Below, one piece after another: positions 17,347-25,512 of a stretch of 64,000 bases of DNA. A program made the position numbers and the translations under genes. The notes under the pieces are model-generated. The model was not told where the DNA came from. It did not search any database and worked only from the letters and a program-made list of their open reading frames with translations. Position 1 is the first letter of the stretch; the number at the start of each line of letters is the position of its first letter. The DNA is from Nitratiruptor sp. SB155-2 (GTDB taxonomy: Bacteria > Campylobacterota > Campylobacteria > Campylobacterales > Nitratiruptoraceae). The DNA is taken from the NCBI RefSeq assembly GCF_000010325.1, contig NC_009662.1:248001-312000 (forward strand). Reading direction: 5' to 3'.

Positions 17347-18432
17347 ATGAAAAAGAGCCCAAAAGCGCTCGTTATTGATGATTCGGCATTGGTCCGAAGA
17401 TTTTTGAAAAAAGAGTTGGAACGGCTCGGATTCGAGGTAGATGTCGCAAAAGATGGTGAAGAGGGTGAGAAAAAAGCTTTAGAGAATCAATATGATCTTA
17501 TTACACTCGATATCGAGATGCCCAAGAAAAATGGGTTGGATGTGTTACGGTCCATTATGGAGAAGAATCCTACACGAGTTCTCATTGTAAGCACGTATGC
17601 TGTTGAGAATGGCGATATAGCAATGAACGCTCTTCAGTTGGGAGCATTGGATTATATAACAAAACCTGATCAAAGATTGGCAACGGCTGGAAATGAGTTT
17701 ATAAAAGAGTTTGAATTTAAGATAAATGAACTTATGAAAATCAACAAGATTTCTCTTTTAACAAGAAAAAAGAGGTTCTCTTCTATATATACTCCGGTTA
17801 TAGAACAAGCGACAGAGTTTGCTCCCAAAGATGATAAAAAATATGTACTTGTTGGTGCCTCAACCGGCGGTCCAAAACTTATTGAAGCAATTGCGCGATC
17901 TTTGCCTGAAAACTATCCCTATCCTGTGTGTGTGGTACAGCATATGCCACCGACATTTACTGGAAAGTTTGCTGAAAGACTTGATAGTATTAGTAAAATA
18001 AAAGTGCTTGAAGCTAAAAATGGTGAAGAACTCACACCCGCAAAGATGATCATAGGCAAGGGCGGAAAGCATCTTCATTTTCGAAGAGACGGTAATAAGG
18101 TGGTTTGTAAGCTTGTTCCAAATACAAATAACCGTTTTTTTGTACCGAGCGTGGATGAGATGTTTTTTAGTGCGTTGGAGGTGATGAATCCAAAAAACAT
18201 CATGGCAGTACTGTTAACTGGAATTGGTGATGATGGTGCAGATGGAATGGTGGCTTTGAAAAAAGCAGGTGCTTATACAATAGCAGAAAGTGAAGAGAGT
18301 GCGACGGTCTATGGAATGCCAAAAGAGGCATATGTAAGAGGGGGAACAGTAAAAGTTTTGCCCTTTGATGAGATTTTACAAGAGATAATTGCTTTTGGGA
18401 GTAAAAATGACATTAAAAAAGATGGAAGATAA
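17347..18432 (+). CDS. cheB: CheB-type protein-glutamate methylesterase
   Basis: Removes methyl groups from chemoreceptor glutamates, and deamidates glutamines, when its receiver domain is phosphorylated. The 361 residues comprise an N-terminal receiver (D11, D12, phospho-acceptor D55 in LDIEMP, K106) and a C-terminal esterase with the catalytic triad S172 (GASTGG), H199 (VQHM) and D296 (GIGDDGADG). ATG 17347 follows AAAAGGAAATA. Many Campylobacterota CheB proteins lack the receiver domain; this one keeps it. It heads a CheB-unknown-CheR operon with no CheA nearby. Confidence 0.94.
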   Translation: MKKSPKALVIDDSALVRRFLKKELERLGFEVDVAKDGEEGEKKALENQYDLITLDIEMPKKNGLDVLRSIMEKNPTRVLIVSTYAVENGDIAMNALQLGALDYITKPDQRLATAGNEFIKEFEFKINELMKINKISLLTRKKRFSSIYTPVIEQATEFAPKDDKKYVLVGASTGGPKLIEAIARSLPENYPYPVCVVQHMPPTFTGKFAERLDSISKIKVLEAKNGEELTPAKMIIGKGGKHLHFRRDGNKVVCKLVPNTNNRFFVPSVDEMFFSALEVMNPKNIMAVLLTGIGDDGADGMVALKKAGAYTIAESEESATVYGMPKEAYVRGGTVKVLPFDEILQEIIAFGSKNDIKKDGR

Positions 18433-18931
18433 AACACCGATTTCTCGTTTTAGAGAGTTTTTAGAAGCACGTGAATACATTGAATCATTTGAAAACTATG
18501 AAGAAGATGATGTTTTTGCTGCTATTGATTATATGCTCATTCATAAAGAGTATCATTATCTCCTTCGAATGATTTTAGAACATTGTCAAAAACCTGGTAT
18601 TGAAAGACTTTCGAGTTACGTTTTTGCTCGACTCGATTGTTTGAAGCGAGAAGAGGATCAAAAACTTTTGCAACAACTTCTTTTGTGTAAAAATAATAGT
18701 ATCGGAAAAAATGTTTTTACTTATATATTATCTTGTTGTGAATTTATGGATGTTGGAAAACTTTTTCAAGAATATCCAATATCTCGACAAGAACTGCAAC
18801 ATTTATTAGAATATGGTGATTGTGAAAGTATTCGTATGTATGCTGAACAAATTTATGATGATCTTTTTGAACGTTTGCGTATTTTAGAAGAGTTTTTTGA
18901 ACTTTATCATCGAAAGAGTGAAAATGACTGA
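18407..18931 (+). CDS. Unknown helical protein between CheB and CheR
   Basis: A 174-residue, probably all-helical protein rich in Leu, Glu and Arg, with no signal peptide or membrane segment. I recognise no family. I choose ATG 18407 because GGGAG lies 5 nt upstream; it overlaps cheB by 26 nt and cheR by 8 nt, so all three are very likely translated together. The repeated pattern of short amphipathic helices (for example DVFAAIDYMLIHKEYHYLL) hints at a helical-repeat scaffold or adaptor. Function in chemosensory signalling is inferred only from context. Confidence 0.75.
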   Translation: MTLKKMEDKTPISRFREFLEAREYIESFENYEEDDVFAAIDYMLIHKEYHYLLRMILEHCQKPGIERLSSYVFARLDCLKREEDQKLLQQLLLCKNNSIGKNVFTYILSCCEFMDVGKLFQEYPISRQELQHLLEYGDCESIRMYAEQIYDDLFERLRILEEFFELYHRKSEND

Positions 18932-19745
18932 TTTTGATCTGATCAAACTTCGTGATTTTATATTAGCTAAAACGGGTATTTATATTGATGATGACAAACT
19001 GTTTAAAATTTATAAAAGAAAGTTTGAAGATTTTATCCAAAAGCAAGGTTTTGATGATTTTAGCAGCTTTTATAATCGTCTTGTCTTTAAAAAAGATGAA
19101 CATTTATTGCAAGAACTTATCAATCTTACCACAGTCAATGAAACCTATTTTTTTCGTGAGGCTTATCAGTTTAAAACTCTTGTAGAAGAGGTATTGTCAG
19201 AACTTGATGGATTGCGTCCACCACATGAGTCGATCAATATTTTGACAGCTCCAAGCTCTTCAGGAGAGGAACTCTATTCTATTGCAATTTATATTATGGA
19301 GTATGCCAAAGAGATATTTTATAAAAGAGATTTTGTTTTAGTTGGAATAGATATTGATTCAGTTATGATTCAAAAAGCGAGGCAAGGTATTTTTAATCAA
19401 AGAAGTGTGAGTAAGATTCCTCCTCATCTTTTGCAAAAATATTTTATAAAAGAGGGTAATCAATATAAAATCATCGATGAGATACGAAAAGGCCTTACGT
19501 TTAAAGTGGTCAATGTTATGGACTTTTATGCAATGAAAAAACTTGGAAGATTTGATGTCATTTTTTCAAGAAATATGCTGATCTATTTTGATGAAAAAAC
19601 AAGAAAAGAGATACTGGCTACCTTTCATGCCCTTTTGAAACCACACGGATATCTCTTTTTGGGCCATGCTGAAAAAGTGCCGGTAGAGATGGAGATTTTT
19701 AAACGAGTGAAAAAAGGAGAGAGTATTATCTATCAAAAAGCTTAA
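18924..19745 (+). CDS. cheR: CheR-type chemoreceptor methyltransferase
   Basis: S-adenosylmethionine-dependent enzyme that methylates receptor glutamates, opposing CheB. The 273-residue product has the N-terminal helical domain ending in the signature LTTVNETYFFRE, a SAM-binding loop APSSSGEELYSIA (usually CSTGEEPYS, so the Cys is replaced by Ser), and FSRNMLIYFD. No pentapeptide-binding C-terminal extension is seen. ATG 18924 lies inside the preceding gene. Converges with the triple-CheW gene, overlapping it by 4 bp. Confidence 0.92.
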   Translation: MTDFDLIKLRDFILAKTGIYIDDDKLFKIYKRKFEDFIQKQGFDDFSSFYNRLVFKKDEHLLQELINLTTVNETYFFREAYQFKTLVEEVLSELDGLRPPHESINILTAPSSSGEELYSIAIYIMEYAKEIFYKRDFVLVGIDIDSVMIQKARQGIFNQRSVSKIPPHLLQKYFIKEGNQYKIIDEIRKGLTFKVVNVMDFYAMKKLGRFDVIFSRNMLIYFDEKTRKEILATFHALLKPHGYLFLGHAEKVPVEMEIFKRVKKGESIIYQKA

Positions 19746-21046
19746 TGAAAAGAGCTCCATCCTGTATTAAAAAGATTGAGAGATTTGTTTTTTAATGTGA
19801 CGATACCAGCACTAAGGGAAGTTTTATTAGATAAATGGGCAATATTACTCGAAGGAACTGAGACGATATCTTTGATATTATCAACGATGATAGCAAACTC
19901 TTCTCCTTCATCATTTTGTATAATAATAATTTTCGACTCATCATTTGGGATAAACTCTTTTTGTAAAATTTTTGCAATGTCTATAAGATAGTAGGTTTTG
20001 TTTTTATGTAAAATAAGTCCATAAACGTTTTTATTGGTTGTAAGAGCATTATTCGTGATGTTTGTTTTGGAAAACTCTAAAACAGTGACAACGTTTTTAA
20101 TGGGTATTGCATAATCTTCTTGAAAAAGTGAGAAAAGCAATAGGTCTTCTTCATTATTCTCGTTGTCTAGTTGTTTTTCTTTTTTCTGTGCTGTTAAGCC
20201 ATATTTGTTAATACTCTCTTGAAGAAATTGTGATGAAACAATAGGTATTATGCTATTTTGGTAGTGAAAATACCCTTCAAAAAGCTGATTGGTATCACTT
20301 TCGCTGACAATATTTTCGCGCTCTATGTCGACGAGACCCTCAATACGTTCTATTAAAAGTCCCAGTATTTTTGAATCATGTTGTAATATGATCACTGAAC
20401 CTTCTTTTAATGAGTCTGAATGCAATTTTTTTGCTAAATCGGCTACTTTCAAAGCTCTATTTTTATAGTTATAAATTCCTGTTATCCAATCGTGTTGCAA
20501 TTGTTGAACGGGTTTCATGTGTGATAATGGAACAATAGAGTGAATAAAGTTGTTATCAATAGCATAAAATTTGTCATTGAGTGTAAAAAGTAAGAAAGGA
20601 CGAAACTGCTCTTTTTGCTGTTTTATAATCTTTTTTTGTTCTGTTTGTTGTAATGGTGGTATTACAATAGATTGCAAAACATGATGCAGTGGTAATTCCT
20701 GAAAGACAACATCATCTTTTTCATATAAATCACCTGCTGTTGAGTTACTTTGTGTAAACTCTTCCAAGGCCAAAATCTCATCGATTAAAAATGCATATTT
20801 ATTATTATTGAAAGTGAGAAGGAGAACGGGTTTGTTGGAAACTTCATCACACTCTCCAATATTAAGAATTTTTTTTAGACAAAGTAGCAGAAAATGTGAT
20901 GAACCATGCTGTATACTTCCAATAACATATTCTGGCATGTGAAGCATTGGAGTTGTTTTTTTTGCATAAAAAATCTGTTGTATATATTCTGTCGAAACAA
21001 CATAGACATGGTTATCTATCCGAAATTTGATAATAGTTGTTTCCAT
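19742..21046 (-). CDS. Triple CheW-domain scaffold protein
   Basis: A 434-residue soluble protein made of three successive CheW-like modules, roughly residues 1-135, 149-285 and 300-430, each with the characteristic beta-rich pattern and a late IIDxI/LIERIEGLVDIE or IIVDNIKDIVSV segment. CheW couples receptors to the CheA kinase; proteins with three CheW units in tandem and no receiver domain are unusual. The modules are highly diverged from one another. It lies 2 nt after the double-tip receptor gene on the same strand, so the pair is surely one operon. Confidence 0.85.
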   Translation of the reverse strand: METTIIKFRIDNHVYVVSTEYIQQIFYAKKTTPMLHMPEYVIGSIQHGSSHFLLLCLKKILNIGECDEVSNKPVLLLTFNNNKYAFLIDEILALEEFTQSNSTAGDLYEKDDVVFQELPLHHVLQSIVIPPLQQTEQKKIIKQQKEQFRPFLLFTLNDKFYAIDNNFIHSIVPLSHMKPVQQLQHDWITGIYNYKNRALKVADLAKKLHSDSLKEGSVIILQHDSKILGLLIERIEGLVDIERENIVSESDTNQLFEGYFHYQNSIIPIVSSQFLQESINKYGLTAQKKEKQLDNENNEEDLLLFSLFQEDYAIPIKNVVTVLEFSKTNITNNALTTNKNVYGLILHKNKTYYLIDIAKILQKEFIPNDESKIIIIQNDEGEEFAIIVDNIKDIVSVPSSNIAHLSNKTSLSAGIVTLKNKSLNLFNTGWSSFH

Positions 21047-21048
21047 CT

Positions 21049-22941
21049 TTACAACCTTTGTGTAATGCGATTGATTTGAGTGATATCATTTTGCATTTCG
21101 TTGGCAATTTTTTGAATGATTTGTGCTGCTTCTTTTGACTGGGAAGCATTTGTAAAGCTAAGCTCAGCAGCTTGTTGTATCTGCTCAGATGCAATGAGTG
21201 ATTGTTCAAGAGCTTGTAACATCTGATTTGTCGCTTCGGAAAATGTTTTGATTGTTTTTTGGATATGATCGAGTTGCTGTACGTTTCTGGATAGTTCTGT
21301 TTTAAGTTTTTCAAGCTTATTGAGTTCCCTATCTTGAATCAAGATAATATTATTGATATCGACAAGCATTGTGTCATTTTGATCTTGGATCTCATCAATA
21401 ATTTCAATGATTTTATCAAGGTCGTTTTCTGAATCAATAGCAAGATTTCGAATATCGTTCGAAACTTCTCGAAATCCTTGCCCCTTTTCGCCAAGGCGAA
21501 TAGCTTCCAGAGCACCATTGATAGAGATACTTGCAACTTGGACAATAGCGAGTTCGATTTTTCGTATGAGATTACTAAGAGTTAAGATTTTAGATTTGAT
21601 GAATTGTAAGTCATTTTTCCGATCATTTGCAAGAGTATAATTTTGTTTTGTTGATTGTTGTACATTTGAGATAAGTTCTATAATAGTGTGAAATTCTTTT
21701 TGTACTTTTTTGATCTCTTCATAAACATTTTCGACCGTCCCTACACTTTCTTTTATATGTTGAACACATTTTTGAGCAACTTCTGCATTTGTTTTGGCAT
21801 CATTTTTAGCCAATTCTGCAGCTGTTTCAATTTGCATAAGTGCTTCTAATACCTGTTCCATAGAGTTATTGAGTTCATAAACAGAGCTTGAAAGTTCTTC
21901 TGAAGCTGTGGCTAATTCATGTTTGATACCCTCTTTATCGGTAGAATGAAGCGATTCTATGAGAATATTGATCATTTTAGCTGCTTCTTCTATTTGAGAA
22001 AATGCTGTGTTTTGCATACTGATAGTACTTGTTACTTGTGCCACCGCACTTGCACTCTCTTCTGCGGCACTGGCAATCGTTTCTGCACCTCTATGTAAAA
22101 TAGCGATTTCTTGGACTACTTTTTGAATATTTTGCAATAAGGCATCGATGTCTTTTACAAATTGCTCCATTGTGTGGACCATTGTTTCTATTTTTTGATA
22201 AGAGCTGTAGGCCTTTTGTGAAGATTTTTCCATTTCATCTTTGACTTGTAGAATGTCCGTTTTGCTTTTTTCTACTTTTTCTTTGATGATATCGACAACT
22301 TGTTCAATTTTATGGGCATAGACATTTGACTTTGAGGCAACTAAACGTATTTCACGAGCCATAACATTGAAAGACTCCCCCTCTTCTTTAACGCGACTTG
22401 CTTCAATGGCGGCATTTAAAGCAATGAGAGCAAGATTTCGAATGATATTGACTGCTTCTGTTATCTCTTGAGAAGTTTCAAAAAGTTCTTGACTTTTTTG
22501 GACAATATTACTAGCCCATTCTGAAGCTTGTTCCATCCCGTTTTTTGTATCACCTATACTTTCTTGCGTTTCTAAAAATATATCTTCCAACTCGTTGGAA
22601 ATGACGACGATTTTATTTGTCTCTTTTTCTAGCATTAAGGAGTTCTCTTTAATTTGTGTAATGGCGCTTAGACTCTCTTCTGCTGCTCCAGCGCTTTGTT
22701 CAGCTGCTGCAGCGATCTGTTCCATTGTTTGTTTCAGCTCTTCTATCGCAGTATATCCTTCGGCAATCTCTTTCAAAAAGTTTTGAGAGATACGGGCTAA
22801 TTCTTCTTGTATACTCTCATCAACTTTCTTCGCAACAGTGGATTGTGTTTTGATTGCTTGAGGAGTTTTTATAGATGGTTGAGATTGCTCTACCTGTTCC
22901 ATAGCTTGGTCGTCATGACTATAATGTTGTTTGAATGCCAT
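21049..22941 (-). CDS. Soluble methyl-accepting chemotaxis protein with two signalling tips
   Basis: A 630-residue, almost entirely coiled-coil protein with no transmembrane helix or signal peptide. It contains two receptor hairpin-tip sequences instead of one: residues 165-200 (LALIALNAAIEASRVKEEG then FNVMAREIRLVA) and a more diverged copy at 459-501 (GALEAIRLGEKGQGF then REVSNDIRNLA). Alanine/glutamate-rich segments resembling methylation regions occur near 75-95, 288-307 and 343-355. This looks like a fusion or internal duplication of cytoplasmic receptor domains. The ATG has an AAGGAG ribosome-binding site and a TATAAT (- strand, 22970-22975) 29 nt upstream. Confidence 0.88.
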   Translation of the reverse strand: MAFKQHYSHDDQAMEQVEQSQPSIKTPQAIKTQSTVAKKVDESIQEELARISQNFLKEIAEGYTAIEELKQTMEQIAAAAEQSAGAAEESLSAITQIKENSLMLEKETNKIVVISNELEDIFLETQESIGDTKNGMEQASEWASNIVQKSQELFETSQEITEAVNIIRNLALIALNAAIEASRVKEEGESFNVMAREIRLVASKSNVYAHKIEQVVDIIKEKVEKSKTDILQVKDEMEKSSQKAYSSYQKIETMVHTMEQFVKDIDALLQNIQKVVQEIAILHRGAETIASAAEESASAVAQVTSTISMQNTAFSQIEEAAKMINILIESLHSTDKEGIKHELATASEELSSSVYELNNSMEQVLEALMQIETAAELAKNDAKTNAEVAQKCVQHIKESVGTVENVYEEIKKVQKEFHTIIELISNVQQSTKQNYTLANDRKNDLQFIKSKILTLSNLIRKIELAIVQVASISINGALEAIRLGEKGQGFREVSNDIRNLAIDSENDLDKIIEIIDEIQDQNDTMLVDINNIILIQDRELNKLEKLKTELSRNVQQLDHIQKTIKTFSEATNQMLQALEQSLIASEQIQQAAELSFTNASQSKEAAQIIQKIANEMQNDITQINRITQRL

Positions 22942-23015
22942 TTTAACTCCTTATCTCTATTCTACCTCAATTATATGTTACTCCTAAAAGCTTAAATAAA
23001 TTATAAAATTTAGAA

Positions 23016-23031
23016 TGTCACAATTTTGACA
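23016..23031. promoter_or_regulatory. Inverted repeat between receptor and RRM genes
   Basis: TGTCA-N6-TGACA (TGTCACAATTTTGACA) lies in the divergent intergenic region, 75 bp upstream of the receptor start. It has the form of a dimeric repressor or activator site; no regulator can be assigned. Confidence 0.3.
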
Positions 23032-23083
23032 CAATGAAAGTATTTTTGTTATTATAATGATGCACATCGATCGAAGTAGATTT

Positions 23084-23096
23084 GGGGCTTTGCCCC
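23084..23096 (+). repeat. GGGGC-TTT-GCCCC hairpin upstream of RRM promoter
   Basis: A 5-bp GC stem with TTT loop, the same 13-base core as after tuf (1664-1676). Here it lies upstream of the probable -10 (23127-23132), so it is not in the leader of the RRM mRNA; it may terminate or insulate readthrough. Confidence 0.45.
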
Positions 23097-23126
23097 GCTG
23101 CACTATCTTTTTTCTTCAAAACCCGC

Positions 23127-23132
23127 TATAAT
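23127..23132 (+). promoter_or_regulatory. -10 element of the RRM protein gene
   Basis: A perfect TATAAT preceded by a T-rich tract, 48 nt before the ATG, predicting a leader of roughly 40 nt that ends in the AAAGGAA ribosome-binding site. Confidence 0.5.
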
Positions 23133-23180
23133 GTTTCTACCCGAACAAAACGGGATGCATTATTTTCAAAGGAACATTCA

Positions 23181-23450
23181 ATGAAGCAGATTTATGTAGG
23201 GAATCTCCCTTATTCTTCAAACGAAGAGGACGTTAGAGAGCTTTTCGCTCAGTATGGTGAAGTAACTTCCGTAAAACTTATCAACGATAGAGAAACAGGT
23301 AGACCAAGAGGTTTCGGTTTCGTTGAGATGGATGATAGCAGTGCAGATTCTGCAATCGAAGCACTCGATGGAAGTGAGTTTGGCGGACGATCACTTAAAG
23401 TAAATGAGGCACGACCGCGAGAGCAACGGCCTCGAAGAGAATTTAACTAA
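23181..23450 (+). CDS. RRM-domain RNA-binding protein
   Basis: An 89-residue single RNA-recognition-motif protein, like the cold-shock-associated Rbp proteins of cyanobacteria and the short RRM proteins of Campylobacterota. RNP2 is IYVGNL (residues 4-9) and RNP1 is RGFGFVEM (about residues 45-52), with a short Arg-rich tail (RPREQRPRREFN). The ATG at 23181 follows AAAGGAACATTC; an upstream in-frame extension lacks family similarity and crosses the promoter. Likely a single-gene unit. Confidence 0.93.
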   Translation: MKQIYVGNLPYSSNEEDVRELFAQYGEVTSVKLINDRETGRPRGFGFVEMDDSSADSAIEALDGSEFGGRSLKVNEARPREQRPRREFN

Positions 23451-23463
23451 TATTCTCCACAAA

Positions 23464-23478
23464 GGCGGCTTTGCCGCC
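23464..23478. terminator. Hairpin between convergent RRM and polymerase genes
   Basis: GGCGGC-TTT-GCCGCC, a perfect 6-bp GC stem with the same TTT loop as the GGGGC hairpins. Located 13 bp after the RRM stop and 1 bp before the end of the polymerase gene, it could terminate both strands, though T runs are short. Confidence 0.55.
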
Positions 23479-23479
23479 A

Positions 23480-24736
23480 CTACATTAATTCCACTCCCCA
23501 TTTGATCAAATCCATTCCATACTTTTGACGCACCTTTCGACTTTGTTGCAAGAGCTTTGTAAACTTTTTATCTTTTTTCCAATTGAGTAGTTCATAGGAG
23601 CTAAACTTTTTAAAGCGTAAACAGCGAAGAGCGATTCTTGTAACTGATGCTGTCGGATATTTATCCGCTTGCTCAAAAAGTTCAAGAGCGATTCGTTTGC
23701 ATTTCGCTTCACTAAAAGTGGTTTCATCAATGATGTGTGCTTTACTTTTGTAGCCGGTATCATATTTGAGTGAAAGAAAATATTGGGTAGGATTGAAACG
23801 CTCTTTTGCTACAGAATCACTCAAATGTCTTGCAAGTACGATGACCCGTCTTTTTAGTTCTTTTCTGTCGCTTATGGGATTGATGGTTCTTGAGATGCCT
23901 ACCGATTTTCTTGGTATTTTTGGATGAAGAGATTCATTGTCTTCTCCCCATATTCTTTTATAAAGCGTAATACCTGGTTTTTTCCAGCTATAAAAGATAT
24001 CTTTGATATATTTTGTCTCACCGAGGGTTTGGATGCCGTATCGCTTCAGTCTTTTGAAGTATCCTCGACCGATACCAGGAAATTTTTCTAATGGAATATT
24101 TTGAATGAATCCCTCTACATCCTCAACTACTTTTATGCCATGTGGTTTTGCGTAGCTTGTGGCAAGTTTTGCTGTCCATTTGCTTTTTGCCGCACCTATG
24201 GATACCGGGAGCCCTAACTTATCTTTGATGAGGATCTGTAAGTGATGGATAAAAGTTTCTGTGTACTCATCCTCGATGTATCCATCCAAATCACCAAAAA
24301 ATTCATCGATACTGAACTGCTCGACAACAGGTATCTCTTTTTGTAAAAGATTGTGAAGCGCTTTTGAGAGTTTGTGGTAATAGAGATGATTAGGAGGAAC
24401 GACTTTAAGATGAGGACAAAGTTGCAAAGCCTCTTTGACACTCATTCCAGTTTTTACACCATATCTTCTAGCTTCATAACTTGATGTGATGATGATCCCT
24501 CTGATTTTTCCTCCATCCTTGAAATACTCATCAAACTCCATATCGGCATCGTAAAAGATGGAAGGTACGAAAGCACCTTGATGTTTTTGCAAAAGATCCA
24601 TTTTGTGCTGATTTTTCGAATCAAATATAAAAGGATCTCCTCTACCTCCCACAGCTGCCGGGATGTTGCGAAGGGATGGTTTTTTAAGTCTTTCAGCCGA
24701 TATAAAAAAAGCATCGATATCGATATGGATTTTCAT
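23480..24736 (-). CDS. dinB: Y-family DNA polymerase (DinB / Pol IV type)
   Basis: Lesion-bypass polymerase of 418 residues. The palm has D6 and D8 in HIDIDAFF, with F11 as steric gate, and catalytic D144-E145 in FSIDEFF; SSYEAR (85-90) and the little-finger domain are present. Between AVGG (28-31) and RGIIITSSYEAR there is an extra segment of about 45 residues compared with E. coli DinB. A good AAAGGAGAG site precedes the ATG. It is divergent from an S24 repressor, with palindromes between them, suggesting damage-responsive control. Confidence 0.93.
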   Translation of the reverse strand: MKIHIDIDAFFISAERLKKPSLRNIPAAVGGRGDPFIFDSKNQHKMDLLQKHQGAFVPSIFYDADMEFDEYFKDGGKIRGIIITSSYEARRYGVKTGMSVKEALQLCPHLKVVPPNHLYYHKLSKALHNLLQKEIPVVEQFSIDEFFGDLDGYIEDEYTETFIHHLQILIKDKLGLPVSIGAAKSKWTAKLATSYAKPHGIKVVEDVEGFIQNIPLEKFPGIGRGYFKRLKRYGIQTLGETKYIKDIFYSWKKPGITLYKRIWGEDNESLHPKIPRKSVGISRTINPISDRKELKRRVIVLARHLSDSVAKERFNPTQYFLSLKYDTGYKSKAHIIDETTFSEAKCKRIALELFEQADKYPTASVTRIALRCLRFKKFSSYELLNWKKDKKFTKLLQQSRKVRQKYGMDLIKWGVELM

Positions 24737-24786
24737 GGTCTCTCCTTTTGTAGAATAGCTATTGCTTCAGTTTTGTAGGTTGTTTT

Positions 24787-24810
24787 GTTAAAATATTAAC
24801 AATTGTTTAA
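24787..24810. promoter_or_regulatory. Operator candidate 1 in the dinB-repressor gap
   Basis: GTTAA-AATA-TTAAC (24787-24800) is a perfect inverted repeat and overlaps TTAACAATTGTTTAA (24796-24810), a near copy of the palindrome at 24827-24841. The two related sites are 31 bp apart, about three helical turns, which favours cooperative binding. Confidence 0.5.
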
Positions 24811-24826
24811 AAGCTTTTTAGAATAA

Positions 24827-24841
24827 TTAACAATTTGTTAA
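24827..24841. promoter_or_regulatory. Operator candidate 2 in the dinB-repressor gap
   Basis: TTAACAATTTGTTAA is a perfect 7-1-7 palindrome ending 11 bp before the repressor ATG. Its placement over the expected promoter/leader of the repressor gene suggests autoregulation. Confidence 0.55.
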
Positions 24842-24852
24842 CCGGAGTTTTC

Positions 24853-25512
24853 ATGCTAAAAGTAGAAGAGGTGATAGAACGGATCAAAGATGTCCTATCA
24901 AAAGAGATTGATGGGAAAAAAGTGTATGACAAGGATGTGGCAGCTGCACTGGGTATCACACCGGAACATTTGAGTATACTCAAAAAAAGAAAAAAGCTTC
25001 CGTTACCTGAGATATTGGATTTTTGTGCCAAACGAAAGATCAGTATCAACTGGCTTTTATATGACCAAGATCCGGAATCTTTGCAAGAAAATACCCAAAA
25101 GTTTGCGTATGTACACTATTTTAAAGAGGTGGGCGCGAGTGCAGGAGGAGGGGCATTGAATTATGAGCTTGTCTCACAAAAGCTCTATATCGATGAAGAG
25201 ATTGTTCAGATGCTTGGAGGTAGAGGAGCTTTAAAACATATCGAAGCGATCCATCTTCTTGGTGATTCTATGGAGCCGACACTCAAGGATGGAAGCATCC
25301 TTTTTGTGGATAGAAGTGAATTGGATGTAAAAAAAGGTGGAATATTTCTACTTTCTACTCTCATGGGTCTTTTTGTAAAACGGGTTCGCCTCAGACTTGA
25401 CGGGAAACTAGAGATGATATCGGATAATCCAAGCTATCCTGTAGAAGTGGTGCAAGGTGATGAAGTACAGGTGGTTGGGAAAGTGGTAGGTAGCGTGGAG
25501 CGTATCGTATGA
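24853..25512 (+). CDS. LexA/CI-like repressor with S24 peptidase domain
   Basis: A 219-residue protein with an N-terminal helix-turn-helix (DKDVAAALGITPEHLSILKK, about residues 27-46) and a C-terminal S24 self-cleavage domain with nucleophile S139 (LGDSMEPT) and general base K176 (LFVKRV). An Ala-Gly bond in the linker (A97-G98, GASAGGG) is the likely autocleavage site. It is not a canonical LexA, which most Campylobacterota lack. ATG 24853 is favoured over the upstream TTG. The gene overlaps the next by 4 bp and is divergent from the polymerase gene it may control. Confidence 0.88.
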   Translation: MLKVEEVIERIKDVLSKEIDGKKVYDKDVAAALGITPEHLSILKKRKKLPLPEILDFCAKRKISINWLLYDQDPESLQENTQKFAYVHYFKEVGASAGGGALNYELVSQKLYIDEEIVQMLGGRGALKHIEAIHLLGDSMEPTLKDGSILFVDRSELDVKKGGIFLLSTLMGLFVKRVRLRLDGKLEMISDNPSYPVEVVQGDEVQVVGKVVGSVERIV

